From a bacterium (GTDB lineage Bacteria; Planctomycetota; Phycisphaerae; Phycisphaerales; UBA1924): a DNA stretch of 37,391 nucleotides. Below are positions 16,464 to 26,127 of the stretch, in pieces. The stretch covers positions 1-37,391 of the forward strand of contig JANSXG010000012.1 in NCBI GenBank assembly GCA_024743075.1. The letters run 5' to 3'. How positions within the stretch are numbered: the first letter of the stretch is position 1; each line of letters begins with the position of its first letter. A program made the translations under genes and the position numbers. The notes below the pieces were generated by a model. That model did no database searches, had not been told where the DNA came from, and was given only the letters and a program-made list of their open reading frames with translations.

Positions 16464-17417
16464 TTGACCCAGACCACCCTCGCCGACTCACCCGCAGCCA
16501 TGCTCCCCGGACCCGAAATCAAACCCGCAAAGCTCTCCGGCAAGAAGGGCTCTCGACGCAACCGCACGGGCAAGTCTCTCGCCGAGGTCGCCGACCGCCA
16601 TGTCTGCTACGAGGCGTCGGTTCAGTGCGTCGAAGCCGAGATCGACTTCGTCACCGAGACCTTCGAGAAGGTCCGCAAGCGCCCGCTGCGTCTGCTCCGC
16701 GAGGACTTCTGCGGCACCGCGAACACGTCCTGCGAGTTCGTCTCGCGTCACGACGACAACCGCGCCATCGGCGTCGACCTCGATGAGCCCACGCTGCAGT
16801 GGGGGCGCGATCACAAGATCAGCAAGCTCTCCGAGTCGGGGCAGGCACGGGTCGAGCTCCGCAACGAGAACGTGCTGACCGTCGAGACCGAACCCACCGA
16901 CGCGATCCTGGCGATGAACTTCAGCTACTTCATCTTCCAGCAGCGCGACCTGCTCCGCTCCTACTTTGAAAAGTGCCGCGCTGCGCTGAAGGACGACGGC
17001 GTCCTCTTTCTCGACTGCTTCGGCGGCCATGAGAGCTACGCCGAAACCGAAGACGAGCGCGAGATCGAGGACGACGACGGCAAGCCCGTGCTCATCGGCA
17101 TCAACCAGTACTCCAAAGAGGGCTTCGTCTACGTCTGGGACCAGCACAAGTTCAACCCCATCACCGGCGAAGCCGTGTGCAAGATCCACTTCCATTTCCC
17201 CGACAAGTCGAAGATCAAGAACGCCTTCACCTACGTCTGGCGCATGTGGACCCTCCCCGAACTCCGCGAACTGCTGACAGAGGCCGGCTTCAGCCAGGTC
17301 GATGTCTACTGGGAAGGCACCGACGAAGACACCGGCGAGGGCAGCGGCGAGTACTACCCCACCCTCGAAGGCGAAGCCGACCCCGCCTGGGTCGCCTACA
17401 TCGTGGCCCAGAAGTAA
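16464..17417 (+). CDS. class I SAM-dependent methyltransferase
   Basis: A 317-residue protein with a Rossmann-type methyltransferase core. Motif I is degenerate (LLREDFCGTANTSCEF, about 77-92), followed by the acidic end of strand 2 in AIGVDLDEPTLQWG, then DAILAMNFSYFIF and the post-core DDGVLFLDCFGG. The C-terminal part carries a large insertion with HFHFPDKSKIKNAFTYVWRMW. The substrate is unknown. The TTG at 16464 is preceded by GCGGAGA at good spacing, so I prefer it; the first ATG in frame is at 16500. It may have its own promoter (TACACT at 16405-16410) and it ends with a small terminator. Confidence 0.8.
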   Translation: MTQTTLADSPAAMLPGPEIKPAKLSGKKGSRRNRTGKSLAEVADRHVCYEASVQCVEAEIDFVTETFEKVRKRPLRLLREDFCGTANTSCEFVSRHDDNRAIGVDLDEPTLQWGRDHKISKLSESGQARVELRNENVLTVETEPTDAILAMNFSYFIFQQRDLLRSYFEKCRAALKDDGVLFLDCFGGHESYAETEDEREIEDDDGKPVLIGINQYSKEGFVYVWDQHKFNPITGEAVCKIHFHFPDKSKIKNAFTYVWRMWTLPELRELLTEAGFSQVDVYWEGTDEDTGEGSGEYYPTLEGEADPAWVAYIVAQK

Positions 17418-17450
17418 AGATCGCGTCGAAGCCGCGTTTCTGCTCCGAAA

Positions 17451-17479
17451 ATCCGGGTCGAGGCCCGGATATTTTCTTT
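17451..17479 (+). terminator. intrinsic terminator of the methyltransferase gene
   Basis: ATCCGGG (17451-17457) pairs with CCCGGAT (17464-17470), 6-nt loop, followed by ATTTTCTTT. Confidence 0.7.
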
Positions 17480-17520
17480 CAATTATTTCTGAAACCAATG
17501 CAAACCGGACCGCTCCGGCG

Positions 17521-17526
17521 TACGAT
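17521..17526 (+). promoter_or_regulatory. putative -10 element (TACGAT) of the prenyl synthase gene
   Basis: TACGAT ends 9 nt before the ATG at 17536, which has no Shine-Dalgarno. The implied leader is 2-3 nt. Confidence 0.4.
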
Positions 17527-17535
17527 ATCGACGCT

Positions 17536-18582
17536 ATGCCGACTCTCGTGGACATCGCGCCAGCACCCGCTCAAGTGGCCGACCTCGTCGCCGCGGGCTT
17601 GGTTCGCGCAGTTGAAGTCATGCACGCCCAGCTTCGCACCTCTGTCGGCGAGGTCGAGCAACTCGTCCGCCTCGCTGAGCGATACCACGGCAAGATGCTC
17701 CGCCCGGCGATCTCGATGGTCAGCGCGATCGCGTCGGGGCCGCTCTCCGGCGAGGTCGGGCCGATCGATGAGAGTGACCCGCGCTTCCATCGCGTCGCGA
17801 CCATCGGCGCCGTCATTGAACTGATCCACCTCGCGACCCTTGTCCACGACGATGTGCTCGACCACGCCGAAGAGCGTCGCGGCGGGCCGTCGGTCAACGC
17901 TCTAAAGGGCAACGAGCAGTCGGTCATCCTCGGCGATTACCTGCTGTCCAAGGCCTTCCACCTCTGCGCCAGACTCGACGCCGAGGCCGGAACCCGCTGC
18001 GCCATCCGCGTCGGCGAGATCACCTCGACGGTCTGCGAGGGTGAGATCCTCCAGCTCTCACATCGGGGCGACGCCGAACTTACACGCGATACATATTTCA
18101 ACATCATCGAGCGCAAGACCGCGGCGTTGATTGCGGTTGGGTGCGAACTGGGAGCGGTGCTCTCAGGCGCTCCGCAGAGCGTCGCCGATGCCCTGTATCG
18201 CTACGGCATGAACCTTGGCACAGCCTTCCAGATTCAGGATGACCTGCTCGACCTCGTCGGCGAGGAGCGACTGGTCGGCAAGCCACTCGGGCGAGACCTC
18301 GAACTTGGCAAGCTCACGCTCCCGCTCATCCACTTCCTCGAGACCGGCGGCTCCGAAGCCCAGGCCGTGCTCGCTCAGGTCCGCAGTGGGGCGGAACTGG
18401 ACGCCCCCGCGCGTCGCCGGCTTGTCCAACGCCTTGAGGACTGTGGTTCACTGGATTACGCGCGGACCATGGCATCCGATCTCGTTGCCGATGCTCGCCT
18501 CGCCATCGAGGCACTGCCGGACAGTCCGGCCCGAACCTACCTGCTCGATCTCGCCTCTGCGGTCATCGAACGAGCGTTCTGA
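17536..18582 (+). CDS. ispB: trans-polyprenyl diphosphate synthase (octaprenyl/all-trans type)
   Basis: A 348-residue all-helical prenyltransferase that extends allylic diphosphates with isopentenyl diphosphate, most likely for the quinone side chain. The first Asp-rich motif DDVLD is at 105-109 (followed by AEERRGG); the second, DDLLD, is at 235-239 with the downstream KPLGRDLELGK. GKMLRP near 52-57 binds the diphosphate. The residues that set chain length lie before the first motif (HLATLVH) and are small, which fits a long-chain product; this is inference. The gene symbol is the best guess among the family. There is no ribosome binding site and a TACGAT hexamer sits just upstream, so the mRNA may be nearly leaderless. 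Confidence 0.88.
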   Translation: MPTLVDIAPAPAQVADLVAAGLVRAVEVMHAQLRTSVGEVEQLVRLAERYHGKMLRPAISMVSAIASGPLSGEVGPIDESDPRFHRVATIGAVIELIHLATLVHDDVLDHAEERRGGPSVNALKGNEQSVILGDYLLSKAFHLCARLDAEAGTRCAIRVGEITSTVCEGEILQLSHRGDAELTRDTYFNIIERKTAALIAVGCELGAVLSGAPQSVADALYRYGMNLGTAFQIQDDLLDLVGEERLVGKPLGRDLELGKLTLPLIHFLETGGSEAQAVLAQVRSGAELDAPARRRLVQRLEDCGSLDYARTMASDLVADARLAIEALPDSPARTYLLDLASAVIERAF

Positions 18583-18698
18583 GCACCACCCAGAGGGCGA
18601 GAGGCCCTTTGGAGGCCCGTCGTCGCTTGGCGCGTGCGTGGCGTTCCGGTACCATCCTCGACCCGCTTGAGTGGAGCGGGATACAAACCCTACCCGTC

Positions 18699-18719
18699 GC
18701 CCGGAGATTATCTCCGGGC
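18699..18719 (+). promoter_or_regulatory. hairpin in the leader of rpsR
   Basis: A perfect 9-bp stem (18699-18707 with 18711-18719) around TTA, 27 nt before the rpsR ATG and just before its GGAG. There is no T-run, so it is not a terminator. A TACCAT hexamer at 18650-18655 could be the -10 of a leader of about 85 nt. It could be a ribosomal protein autoregulatory site, but I do not see the bulged CCG of the described S6:S18 motif. Confidence 0.4.
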
Positions 18720-18746
18720 CATCGACGACCACGACGGAGCCCACGC

Positions 18747-18986
18747 ATGAGCCAGTTCAACCGTTTCGGCGGCCCTCGCACCAACGTCCTCAAGGAAACC
18801 GCCAGCGGCGAGACCTACGTCGATTGGAAAGACGTCGAGTCCCTCCGCCGGATGCTGAGCCCCAACGGCAAGATCTACAGCCGCAAGCGCCTTAGCACCA
18901 CCGCCGCCGAGCAGCGCAAGGTCGCCCAGGCGATCAAGCGCGCGCGTCACATGGGCCTGCTCCCGTTCACCTCGGCGACGCTCTGA
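18747..18986 (+). CDS. rpsR: 30S ribosomal protein bS18
   Basis: A 79-residue basic protein. It has the bS18 core: DVESLRRMLSPNGKIYSRKR, then EQRKVAQAIKRARHMGLLPF, matching the conserved QRKLARAIKRARxxxLLP pattern. It binds 16S rRNA in the small-subunit platform together with bS6. The ATG is preceded by GACGGAG. It is alone here, while in many bacteria rpsR lies between rpsF/ssb and rplI; none of those is in the window. Confidence 0.95.
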   Translation: MSQFNRFGGPRTNVLKETASGETYVDWKDVESLRRMLSPNGKIYSRKRLSTTAAEQRKVAQAIKRARHMGLLPFTSATL

Positions 18987-19015
18987 GCCGAGCGCCCGAC
19001 CGGTTTTCGTTGACG

Positions 19016-19040
19016 AGACGCCCGAAACGGGCGTCTTTTT
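19016..19040 (+). terminator. intrinsic terminator of rpsR
   Basis: GACGCCCG (19017-19024) pairs with CGGGCGTC (19028-19035), loop AAA, extended by one A-T pair, then T5. Confidence 0.9.
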
Positions 19041-19234
19041 GTTGCGCGATGGTGGGAATTTCCGAGTTTCGATCGAAATCCGGCGAACATGTGAGCCGTC
19101 AGGGCATCTGAAGGGGAAGAGCCTGCGCGCCGGCCGACCCCGATTCAAGACGGTCGCGGTCGAGGCGTTCGCTCCGCTCGCGCGCGGATGGGCCCCCGAC
19201 CCGGCCCATCCACGCTTTTTCCTTTGCACGCCAC

Positions 19235-19240
19235 TAGCAT
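19235..19240 (+). promoter_or_regulatory. putative -10 element (TAGCAT) for leaderless msrC-like mRNA
   Basis: TAGCAT ends 6 nt before the ATG at 19247. No Shine-Dalgarno lies between them and no good -35 is visible. Confidence 0.4.
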
Positions 19241-19246
19241 CCGGGC

Positions 19247-19828
19247 ATGAACGCAAATGCCCGAGCTGTGCGCGACTACTCTTCCATCGAAATCCCCGAT
19301 CGCTCGCTCTCCCGTGAGGAGCGCATGGGTCTTCTCGTCGATCAACTGTGGCGGGTCTTTGGCAACCCGAAGACGACCGCTTCGGGCCTCAGCGCCGATG
19401 AGGCGTCGAAGTTGGCCGGTTATTCCTGGGTTGGCTTCTATTTCGGGCCGGGGCATCCGTTCGTCAGCGCCTTTGGTCAGCATCTCACGCCCAGCGCGCA
19501 CGAATTGCTCCTCGACCGGCGCCAGCCCAAGCCCGCGTGCTCGCCCATTGGACTCGGCGGCATGTGCGGGCGGAGTTTCCGCGAAGCCGTTCCGATCGTG
19601 GTGCGCGATGTCGCAACGCTTGAGGACGGCTACATCGCCTGCGACCCGCGCGATCGGTCGGAGGTCGTCGTGCCGTGCTTCGACGAGCACGGCGAGGTCT
19701 ACGCCGTGCTCGATGTCGATGGCTACGCCCCGAACGACTTCTCCTGGGACGACGCGGACGCCTTGCACGACCTGCTGGTCCGGAGCGGGCTGTCCAGCGG
19801 CGAACCCCGGTCCGCCATCATCATCTGA
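19247..19828 (+). CDS. msrC: free methionine-(R)-sulfoxide reductase, GAF-domain type
   Basis: A 193-residue GAF-fold protein of the fRMsr (YebR/MsrC) family, which reduces free L-methionine-R-sulfoxide in the cytoplasm using thioredoxin. All three conserved cysteines are present: Cys98 in KPACSPIG, Cys107 in GGMCGRS and Cys132 in YIACDPRDRSEVVVP. WVGFYF near 61-66 and VLDVDGY near 154-160 also fit. The N-terminus has about 15 extra residues and the ordinary loop before Cys98 differs slightly (spacing 9 instead of 10 to the next Cys). A -10-like TAGCAT sits 6 nt before the ATG, with no ribosome binding site. Confidence 0.88.
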   Translation: MNANARAVRDYSSIEIPDRSLSREERMGLLVDQLWRVFGNPKTTASGLSADEASKLAGYSWVGFYFGPGHPFVSAFGQHLTPSAHELLLDRRQPKPACSPIGLGGMCGRSFREAVPIVVRDVATLEDGYIACDPRDRSEVVVPCFDEHGEVYAVLDVDGYAPNDFSWDDADALHDLLVRSGLSSGEPRSAIII

Positions 19829-19858
19829 ACGGTGAAGTCAGTATTCGACGCGCCGCTC

Positions 19859-19904
19859 TTGACGGGAGGCAGTGCATTGATATAGTTGCATTATGGTGCA
19901 AGTA
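19859..19904 (+). promoter_or_regulatory. arsenic operon promoter and ArsR operator, leaderless
   Basis: TTGACG (19859-19864) and TATAGT (19881-19886), each five of six to consensus, are 16 bp apart; this is the best sigma-70-like promoter in the window. The expected start of transcription is about 19893, the A of the arsR ATG. An inverted repeat TTGCA-N6-TGCAA (19886-19890 and 19897-19901; outer TA at 19883-19884 pairs with TA at 19903-19904) is centred on the start codon. This is a natural ArsR operator that would block both promoter escape and the start site. Confidence 0.75.
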
Positions 19905-20309
19905 AGCAAGCAAAGTGGCGAGCCCTCGACGAGCCCGAAGCAGGCAGCCCGTCGGCGTCACGCCATCGATTCCCTGCTCGATCCGGACCTGTTCAAGGCC
20001 CTCGGCGACCCGACCCGGGTCGGCCTGCTGGCCTGCCTGGCCAAGTGCGGGCGGTTCTGTTCGGTCGGCGAGGTCGCCGAGTGCTGCTCGGTCGACCTGT
20101 CGGTCGTCTCGCGCCACCTCAAGCAGCTTGAGCAGGCGGGCATCCTCGATTCCGAGAAGCACGGACGCAGTGTGCTGTATCGGGTCCGCTTTGGCGAACT
20201 GTCGTCGGCGCTGCGCTCGCTCGCCGACGCCATCGATACCTGCTGCCTGGGCGGAATCTGCGACTCGAACGCCTGCTGCGACGGTGAAGGCTCCGATGGC
20301 TGTTGCTGA
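19893..20309 (+). CDS. arsR: ArsR-family arsenic-responsive repressor
   Basis: A 138-residue winged-helix repressor. FKALGDPTRVGLLACLAK (about 34-51) opens the domain, the recognition helix lies in SVDLSVVSRHLKQLEQAGIL (66-85) and the wing in HGRSVLYRV (90-98). It has 12 cysteines. Cys64-Cys65 lie at the start of the DNA-binding helix region, and the tail holds CCLGGIC (117-123), CC (128-129) and CC (137-138). As(III)-binding cysteines vary between ArsR types; the tail resembles the C-terminal CC-x-C type, so which cysteines sense arsenite is inference. The mRNA is probably leaderless because the ATG is at the expected transcription start. arsC begins before this gene ends (14-nt overlap). 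Confidence 0.92.
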   Translation: MVQVSKQSGEPSTSPKQAARRRHAIDSLLDPDLFKALGDPTRVGLLACLAKCGRFCSVGEVAECCSVDLSVVSRHLKQLEQAGILDSEKHGRSVLYRVRFGELSSALRSLADAIDTCCLGGICDSNACCDGEGSDGCC

Positions 20310-20733
20310 ACACGCCCGCCCGACCCTGCTGTTCCTCTGCACCGGCAACTCCTGCCGGAGCCAGATGGCCGAGGGCTGGGCGAAGCACCTCAAGTCTGAC
20401 GCCATCGACGCGTACTCCGCCGGTACCGACCCGCACGGCCTGAACGCACTCGCCGTCAAAGCAATGGCCGAAGCCGGCGTGGACATCTCTTCTCACACCT
20501 CCAATCGCCCGGAAGACCTCGGCATCGACTTCGATTTCGTCGTCACCGTCTGCGATGCGGCGAACGAGTCCTGCCCGGTCTTCCCAGCACGAACTTGCAT
20601 CGTGCATGCAGGCTTCGAAGACCCGCCCAGACTCGCCGCCCATGCCGCAACCGAGGAAGAGGCCATGCACCATTACCGTCGCGTGCGTGACGAAATCCGC
20701 GCGTACATCGAAACACTCCCTGAGTCACTCTGA
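20296..20733 (+). CDS. arsC: arsenate reductase, thioredoxin-coupled LMW-PTP type
   Basis: A 145-residue protein reducing arsenate to arsenite in the cytoplasm. The phosphatase-like loop CTGNSCRS gives nucleophilic Cys15 and Arg21 (CX5R). The redox pair is Cys86 and Cys93 in VTVCDAANESCPVFP, as in the S. aureus/B. subtilis thioredoxin-linked enzymes. The HAGFEDPPR loop carries the general-acid Asp. The ATG at 20296 is inside arsR and has GAAGG just upstream, so the two genes overlap by 14 nt. Confidence 0.93.
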   Translation: MAVAEHARPTLLFLCTGNSCRSQMAEGWAKHLKSDAIDAYSAGTDPHGLNALAVKAMAEAGVDISSHTSNRPEDLGIDFDFVVTVCDAANESCPVFPARTCIVHAGFEDPPRLAAHAATEEEAMHHYRRVRDEIRAYIETLPESL

Positions 20734-20763
20734 ACAGATCGACTTCACGCGAAAGGCGCAATC

Positions 20764-21738
20764 ATGAACGACCAGACCAAATCACCCTGCTGCGGTCCCG
20801 ACTGCTGTCCTCCGACTTCCGAATCGAAGCCCCAGGTGAACGCCGACACGGTCCGTGACCACGTCCGCGCCGGCTACAGCGCGATCGCCACCGGCGGCGG
20901 CTGGTCGGCGATGCAGGAATCGGTTACCTCCACAGATCCTGCCGGTTCGTCATGCTGCTCGCCCGCCGGCGGCTGCTGCGGCCCGGTGACCTTCAGCCCC
21001 GACCAGCTCGCCAAGGCCATCGGCTACGACGCCGATGAACTCGCCGGCTCGGTCGAGGAAGCCAACCTCGGCCTGTCCTGCGGCAACCCGACCGCGCTCG
21101 CGTCGCTCAAGACCGGTGAAGTCGTCATCGACCTCGGATCGGGCGGCGGATTCGATTGCTTCCTTGCGGGTCCGAAGGTCGGCCCCAACGGCAGGGTGAT
21201 CGGTGTCGATATGACTCCCGACATGCTCTCGCTCGCGCGCAAGAACACCGCGATGTACCGCGAGCGCACCGGGCTCGACAACGTCGAGTTCCGCCTCGGT
21301 GAGATCGAGAACCTTCCGGTCGCTGACGCGAGCGTTGATGTGGTCATCTCCAACTGCGTGCTGAACCTGTCTCCCGACAAACCTCGCGTGTGGGCGGAAA
21401 TCGCGCGCGTGCTGAAGCCCGGCGGGCGCGTGGCGGTTTCCGACCTCGCCCTCCGGCGTGAGTTGCCCGATGCCGTGAAGGCTGATGTCGAGGCCCTCGT
21501 CGGCTGCGTCGCCGGAGCGGTCCTGATCGACGAGATCCGGGACGCACTCGTCGATCTCGGTTTCGACCGGATCACGCTGAACGAAAAACCAGAATACATC
21601 GACGCGATGGGCGGCTTCCAGGACCCGCTCTACGCCCGCATCGCGTCTTCTCTGCCCTCCGGCACGCGTATGAGCGATTTCGTGACCAGCCTCGACATCG
21701 CGGCGGTCAAGCCCTGCGGCACGTCCTGCTGCTGCTGA
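20764..21738 (+). CDS. arsM: arsenite S-adenosylmethionine methyltransferase
   Basis: A 324-residue class I methyltransferase that converts As(III) to methylated forms. The SAM motif is VIDLGSGGGFD (121-131). The three As(III)-binding cysteines of the family are present: Cys106 in LSCGNP, Cys198 in SNCVLNLS and Cys248 in GCVAGA. The N-terminus adds a cysteine-rich head (CCGPDCC at 9-15) and a CC-rich insertion (64-72), and the C-terminus ends CGTSCCC. Such extra cysteines are common in bacterial ArsM and may pass As(III) to the active site; that is inference. GAAAGG precedes the ATG. It lies 30 nt after arsC and 3 nt before acr3. Confidence 0.95.
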   Translation: MNDQTKSPCCGPDCCPPTSESKPQVNADTVRDHVRAGYSAIATGGGWSAMQESVTSTDPAGSSCCSPAGGCCGPVTFSPDQLAKAIGYDADELAGSVEEANLGLSCGNPTALASLKTGEVVIDLGSGGGFDCFLAGPKVGPNGRVIGVDMTPDMLSLARKNTAMYRERTGLDNVEFRLGEIENLPVADASVDVVISNCVLNLSPDKPRVWAEIARVLKPGGRVAVSDLALRRELPDAVKADVEALVGCVAGAVLIDEIRDALVDLGFDRITLNEKPEYIDAMGGFQDPLYARIASSLPSGTRMSDFVTSLDIAAVKPCGTSCCC

Positions 21739-21741
21739 ACC

Positions 21742-22833
21742 ATGGCTGAGTCACTCATCAAAGCCTGCGCCCCCTGCGCGACCGACGCACCGAAGCGCCT
21801 GGGCTTCCTCGACCGCTACCTGACGCTCTGGATCTTTCTCGCGATGGCGATCGGGGTGGGGTTCGGCAAAATCGTGCCAGGCATCGGTGAGGCGCTCGAC
21901 GCCGCGTCGATCGGGTCAACCAGCGTGCCGATCGCTATCGGCCTCATCGTGATGATGTACCCGCCGCTCGCAAAGGTGCGATACGAGCAGCTGCCCGGGG
22001 TGTTCCGCGACTGGCAGATCCTCGTTCTCTCGCTCGTCCAGAACTGGCTGGTCGGTCCGGTGCTGATGTTCTCGTTGGCGGTGCTGTTTCTTCGCGATCA
22101 CCCAGAGTACATGATCGGCCTGATCATGGTGGGTCTCGCCCGCTGCATCGCGATGGTGCTGGTCTGGAACGATCTCGCGCGTGGCAGCAGCGACTACGCC
22201 GCGGGCCTCGTGGCGTTCAACAGCATCTTCCAAGTGCTGTTCTTCGGAGCCTACGCATGGGTGTTCATCACGTGGCTGCCAAGCGTGCTCGGGCTCGAGA
22301 GCGCGGTGGTGGACATCACGATCGGTGAGGTCTTCTTCAGCGTGCTGATCTACCTCGGCATCCCGTTCTTCGCCGGCATGATGACCCGGTCCATCCTGCG
22401 CCCGATCAAGGGCGACGAGTGGTACACGCAGCGGTTCATTCCGCGCGTCGCTCCGCTCACCCTCGTCGCACTGCTGTTCACGATCGTCGTGATGTTCAGC
22501 CTGCAGGGCGAGACCATCGTCGATCGACCGTTCGACATCGTGCGCATCGCGGTACCGCTGACGATCTACTTCGTCTCGATGTTCCTCGTCAGCTTCCTCA
22601 TGGCCAAGAAGGTCGGCGCGGACTACGAGCGCGCGGCGACGCTGGCGTTCACCGCCTCGGGCAACAATTTCGAACTCGCCATCGCGGTCGCGATCAGCGT
22701 ATTCGGGATCGGTTCCGGCGTCGCGTTCGCCACGGTGGTGGGGCCGTTGGTCGAGGTGCCGGTGCTGGTCGGACTGGTCAGCGTCTCCCTGTGGCTCGGG
22801 CGCCGGCTTTACACCGGCACCAGCGCGCCGTAG
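21742..22833 (+). CDS. acr3: arsenite efflux permease, ACR3 family
   Basis: A 363-residue polytopic membrane protein with about ten hydrophobic segments. It exports As(OH)3 from the cytoplasm, driven by the proton gradient. The family's essential residues are present: Cys135 in [13 protein letters not shown] (segment 4) and Glu311 in [13 protein letters not shown] (segment 9). The first 18 residues add a short Cys-containing tail (CAPC). It starts 3 nt after arsM with no Shine-Dalgarno, so it is probably translated by coupling. A bidirectional terminator closes the operon. Confidence 0.95.
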   Translation: MAESLIKACAPCATDAPKRLGFLDRYLTLWIFLAMAIGVGFGKIVPGIGEALDAASIGSTSVPIAIGLIVMMYPPLAKVRYEQLPGVFRDWQILVLSLVQNWLVGPVLMFSLAVLFLRDHPEYMIGLIMVGLARCIAMVLVWNDLARGSSDYAAGLVAFNSIFQVLFFGAYAWVFITWLPSVLGLESAVVDITIGEVFFSVLIYLGIPFFAGMMTRSILRPIKGDEWYTQRFIPRVAPLTLVALLFTIVVMFSLQGETIVDRPFDIVRIAVPLTIYFVSMFLVSFLMAKKVGADYERAATLAFTASGNNFELAIAVAISVFGIGSGVAFATVVGPLVEVPVLVGLVSVSLWLGRRLYTGTSAP

Positions 22834-22852
22834 CCGGCGGACCCGTTGACGC

Positions 22853-22898
22853 AAAAACAAAGAACGCGTCGTGCTCAGCACGACGCGTTCTTTTGTTT
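22853..22898. terminator. bidirectional terminator between acr3 and dnaK
   Basis: A perfect 16-bp stem (22859-22874 with 22878-22893), 3-nt loop. A T-rich tract (TTTTGTTT) follows on the plus strand and an A-run (AAAAAC) precedes, which serves the minus strand. It ends both converging units. Confidence 0.93.
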
Positions 22899-22926
22899 CA
22901 CAACGGTCGATCAGCTAACCAGCGGA

Positions 22927-24834
<1,908 letters not shown>

Positions 24835-25000
24835 GGTGTTCTTCCTTCCCCGGCGGGGCCGTCGCGGCGGGCCGGTGCTCGAGTCGTTGTGAAACGGTAG
24901 TCCGGGCGCGGCCCGTCCTGAGTGTGTGGTTTCCGTCGCAGGCCGGTCCTCGGCCCTCGACGGAAGAGATAATGCAAGGCTGATGCCAATCGCGGGCACG

Positions 25001-25034
25001 AAAAAACCCCGCTCCTGATCAGAAAAGCGGGGTT
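25001..25034 (-). terminator. intrinsic terminator of the pseudopilin-like gene
   Basis: On the minus strand a 9-bp stem AACCCCGCT/AGCGGGGTT (25026-25034 with 25005-25013), a 12-nt loop, then six U (25006-25001). It lies 76 nt after the stop of the 25110 gene. Confidence 0.8.
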
Positions 25035-25109
25035 CTGGGTCGTTCGTTCGATCCGGCCTGTCGGGACATCCGACTCAGCTGGGGCGTTCTGCCGATGTGG
25101 CAGGTCGCC

Positions 25110-25874
25110 TCAGTTGCCGTCTCCGTCGCCACCCTCGTCATCGCCGTCGCCGCTGCCATCGATGGCTGGCGCCCCGCCGGAACCGGCTATCGCCGAGTTT
25201 CCTGCTCTGCCGTTGCGCCACTCCTCGATCTCGCGGGCAACATTCGCCACATCCATGAAACCGGGCCAGTTGTCCTTGTTCTGGACCGCGTCCTCCATCC
25301 AGCGCTCCACGGTGGCTTCATCCAGGTTGTCCTCAAGACCAATGATGTCGTCGATATCGTCGGCGGTACCGAACTGGCCGTCCGGGCCGGCGGAACTGAT
25401 CTTGAGCAAACCGTTCGGGCTGGACGCCGGGACGAGTCGATACTCGACGCCCCACGGGTCGATCTTGGCGCCTGCCGGGAGGGCGACCTGGTCGAGCGAT
25501 GTGGGCGGGCTCCCGGCTTCGCGCGTGTACGCGCGGATCTGCTCATCGAGCACCTCGCTTTGCACCGCGATGTACCCGATCGCCATCGCGCCGCGTCCGG
25601 CGTTCGCAAACCAGTAGAAGCCGTACGCGCCACCGACCACGACCACGGAAAGCAGCAGGCCGACGATCGTTCCGGCGATCGCGAAACCGCGCGGGCGCTT
25701 GAAGAGAGCGAACAGGCTGAGCAACAGGCCGATCGGAGAGAGCAGGCAGGTGAGCGACAGGATGAACCCGATCAGCCCGAGCGGGTTGCTTTCGGGCTTT
25801 CCGCCGTAGTTGGCGTACTGCGGGTCCTGATTGAACTGACCGCCCTGCGGCGTGCTGTCATAAGGATTGTTCAT
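25110..25874 (-). CDS. membrane protein with GspG/pseudopilin-like periplasmic domain
   Basis: A 254-residue protein. A Gln/Asn/Tyr-rich cytoplasmic head (1-30) precedes two membrane segments (about 31-58 and 63-90), of the type seen in DUF4190-like proteins. The next region (about 105-175) looks like the C-terminal part of a type II secretion major pseudopilin: DPWGVEYRLVPASSPNGLLK followed by SSAGPDGQFGTADDI, matching the GspG calcium-loop pattern. The tail (228-254) is Gly/Asp-rich. It lacks the pseudopilin prepilin-peptidase cleavage site, so it would not be processed as a pilin. Function unknown. GAAAG lies 8 nt upstream of the ATG, a weak ribosome binding site; its own terminator follows. 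Confidence 0.72.
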   Translation of the reverse strand: MNNPYDSTPQGGQFNQDPQYANYGGKPESNPLGLIGFILSLTCLLSPIGLLLSLFALFKRPRGFAIAGTIVGLLLSVVVVGGAYGFYWFANAGRGAMAIGYIAVQSEVLDEQIRAYTREAGSPPTSLDQVALPAGAKIDPWGVEYRLVPASSPNGLLKISSAGPDGQFGTADDIDDIIGLEDNLDEATVERWMEDAVQNKDNWPGFMDVANVAREIEEWRNGRAGNSAIAGSGGAPAIDGSGDGDDEGGDGDGN

Positions 25875-26037
25875 GAATGGTGCTTTCGGACTGGGGATTG
25901 AGTCGCCCGGGGCCGGGCATCGCGACCGTAGCGTATCGCGGGCGGAGCGGAAACGGGGCTCGGGGAACTGATTTGGCGTTTCCGCCGGCTGGTTTCATGG
26001 GTTCCGACCAGACTCCGAACATTTTTGGATTTTGTTC

Positions 26038-26065
26038 TTGACCCGAACAAAGCCCTATGTACGAT
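26038..26065 (+). promoter_or_regulatory. putative promoter of the 26128 gene
   Basis: TTGACC (26038-26043), 16-bp spacer, TACGAT (26060-26065). The implied leader is about 55 nt and contains ATAAGGAA before the ATG. Confidence 0.5.
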
Positions 26066-26127
26066 AGTCGGTGTACCCGAACAGGTCCAGATCATCCTCT
26101 TCAAGCCGTGAATAAGGAACCATCACG

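Noticed and set aside
19067-19078. Perfect 12-bp palindrome TTTCGATCGAAA upstream of msrC
   Set aside because: Isolated and about 170 nt from the start; no supporting promoter element, so not called as an operator.
24835-25000. Heat-shock CIRCE operator before dnaK
   Set aside because: No TTAGCACTC/GAGTGCTAA pair found by eye.
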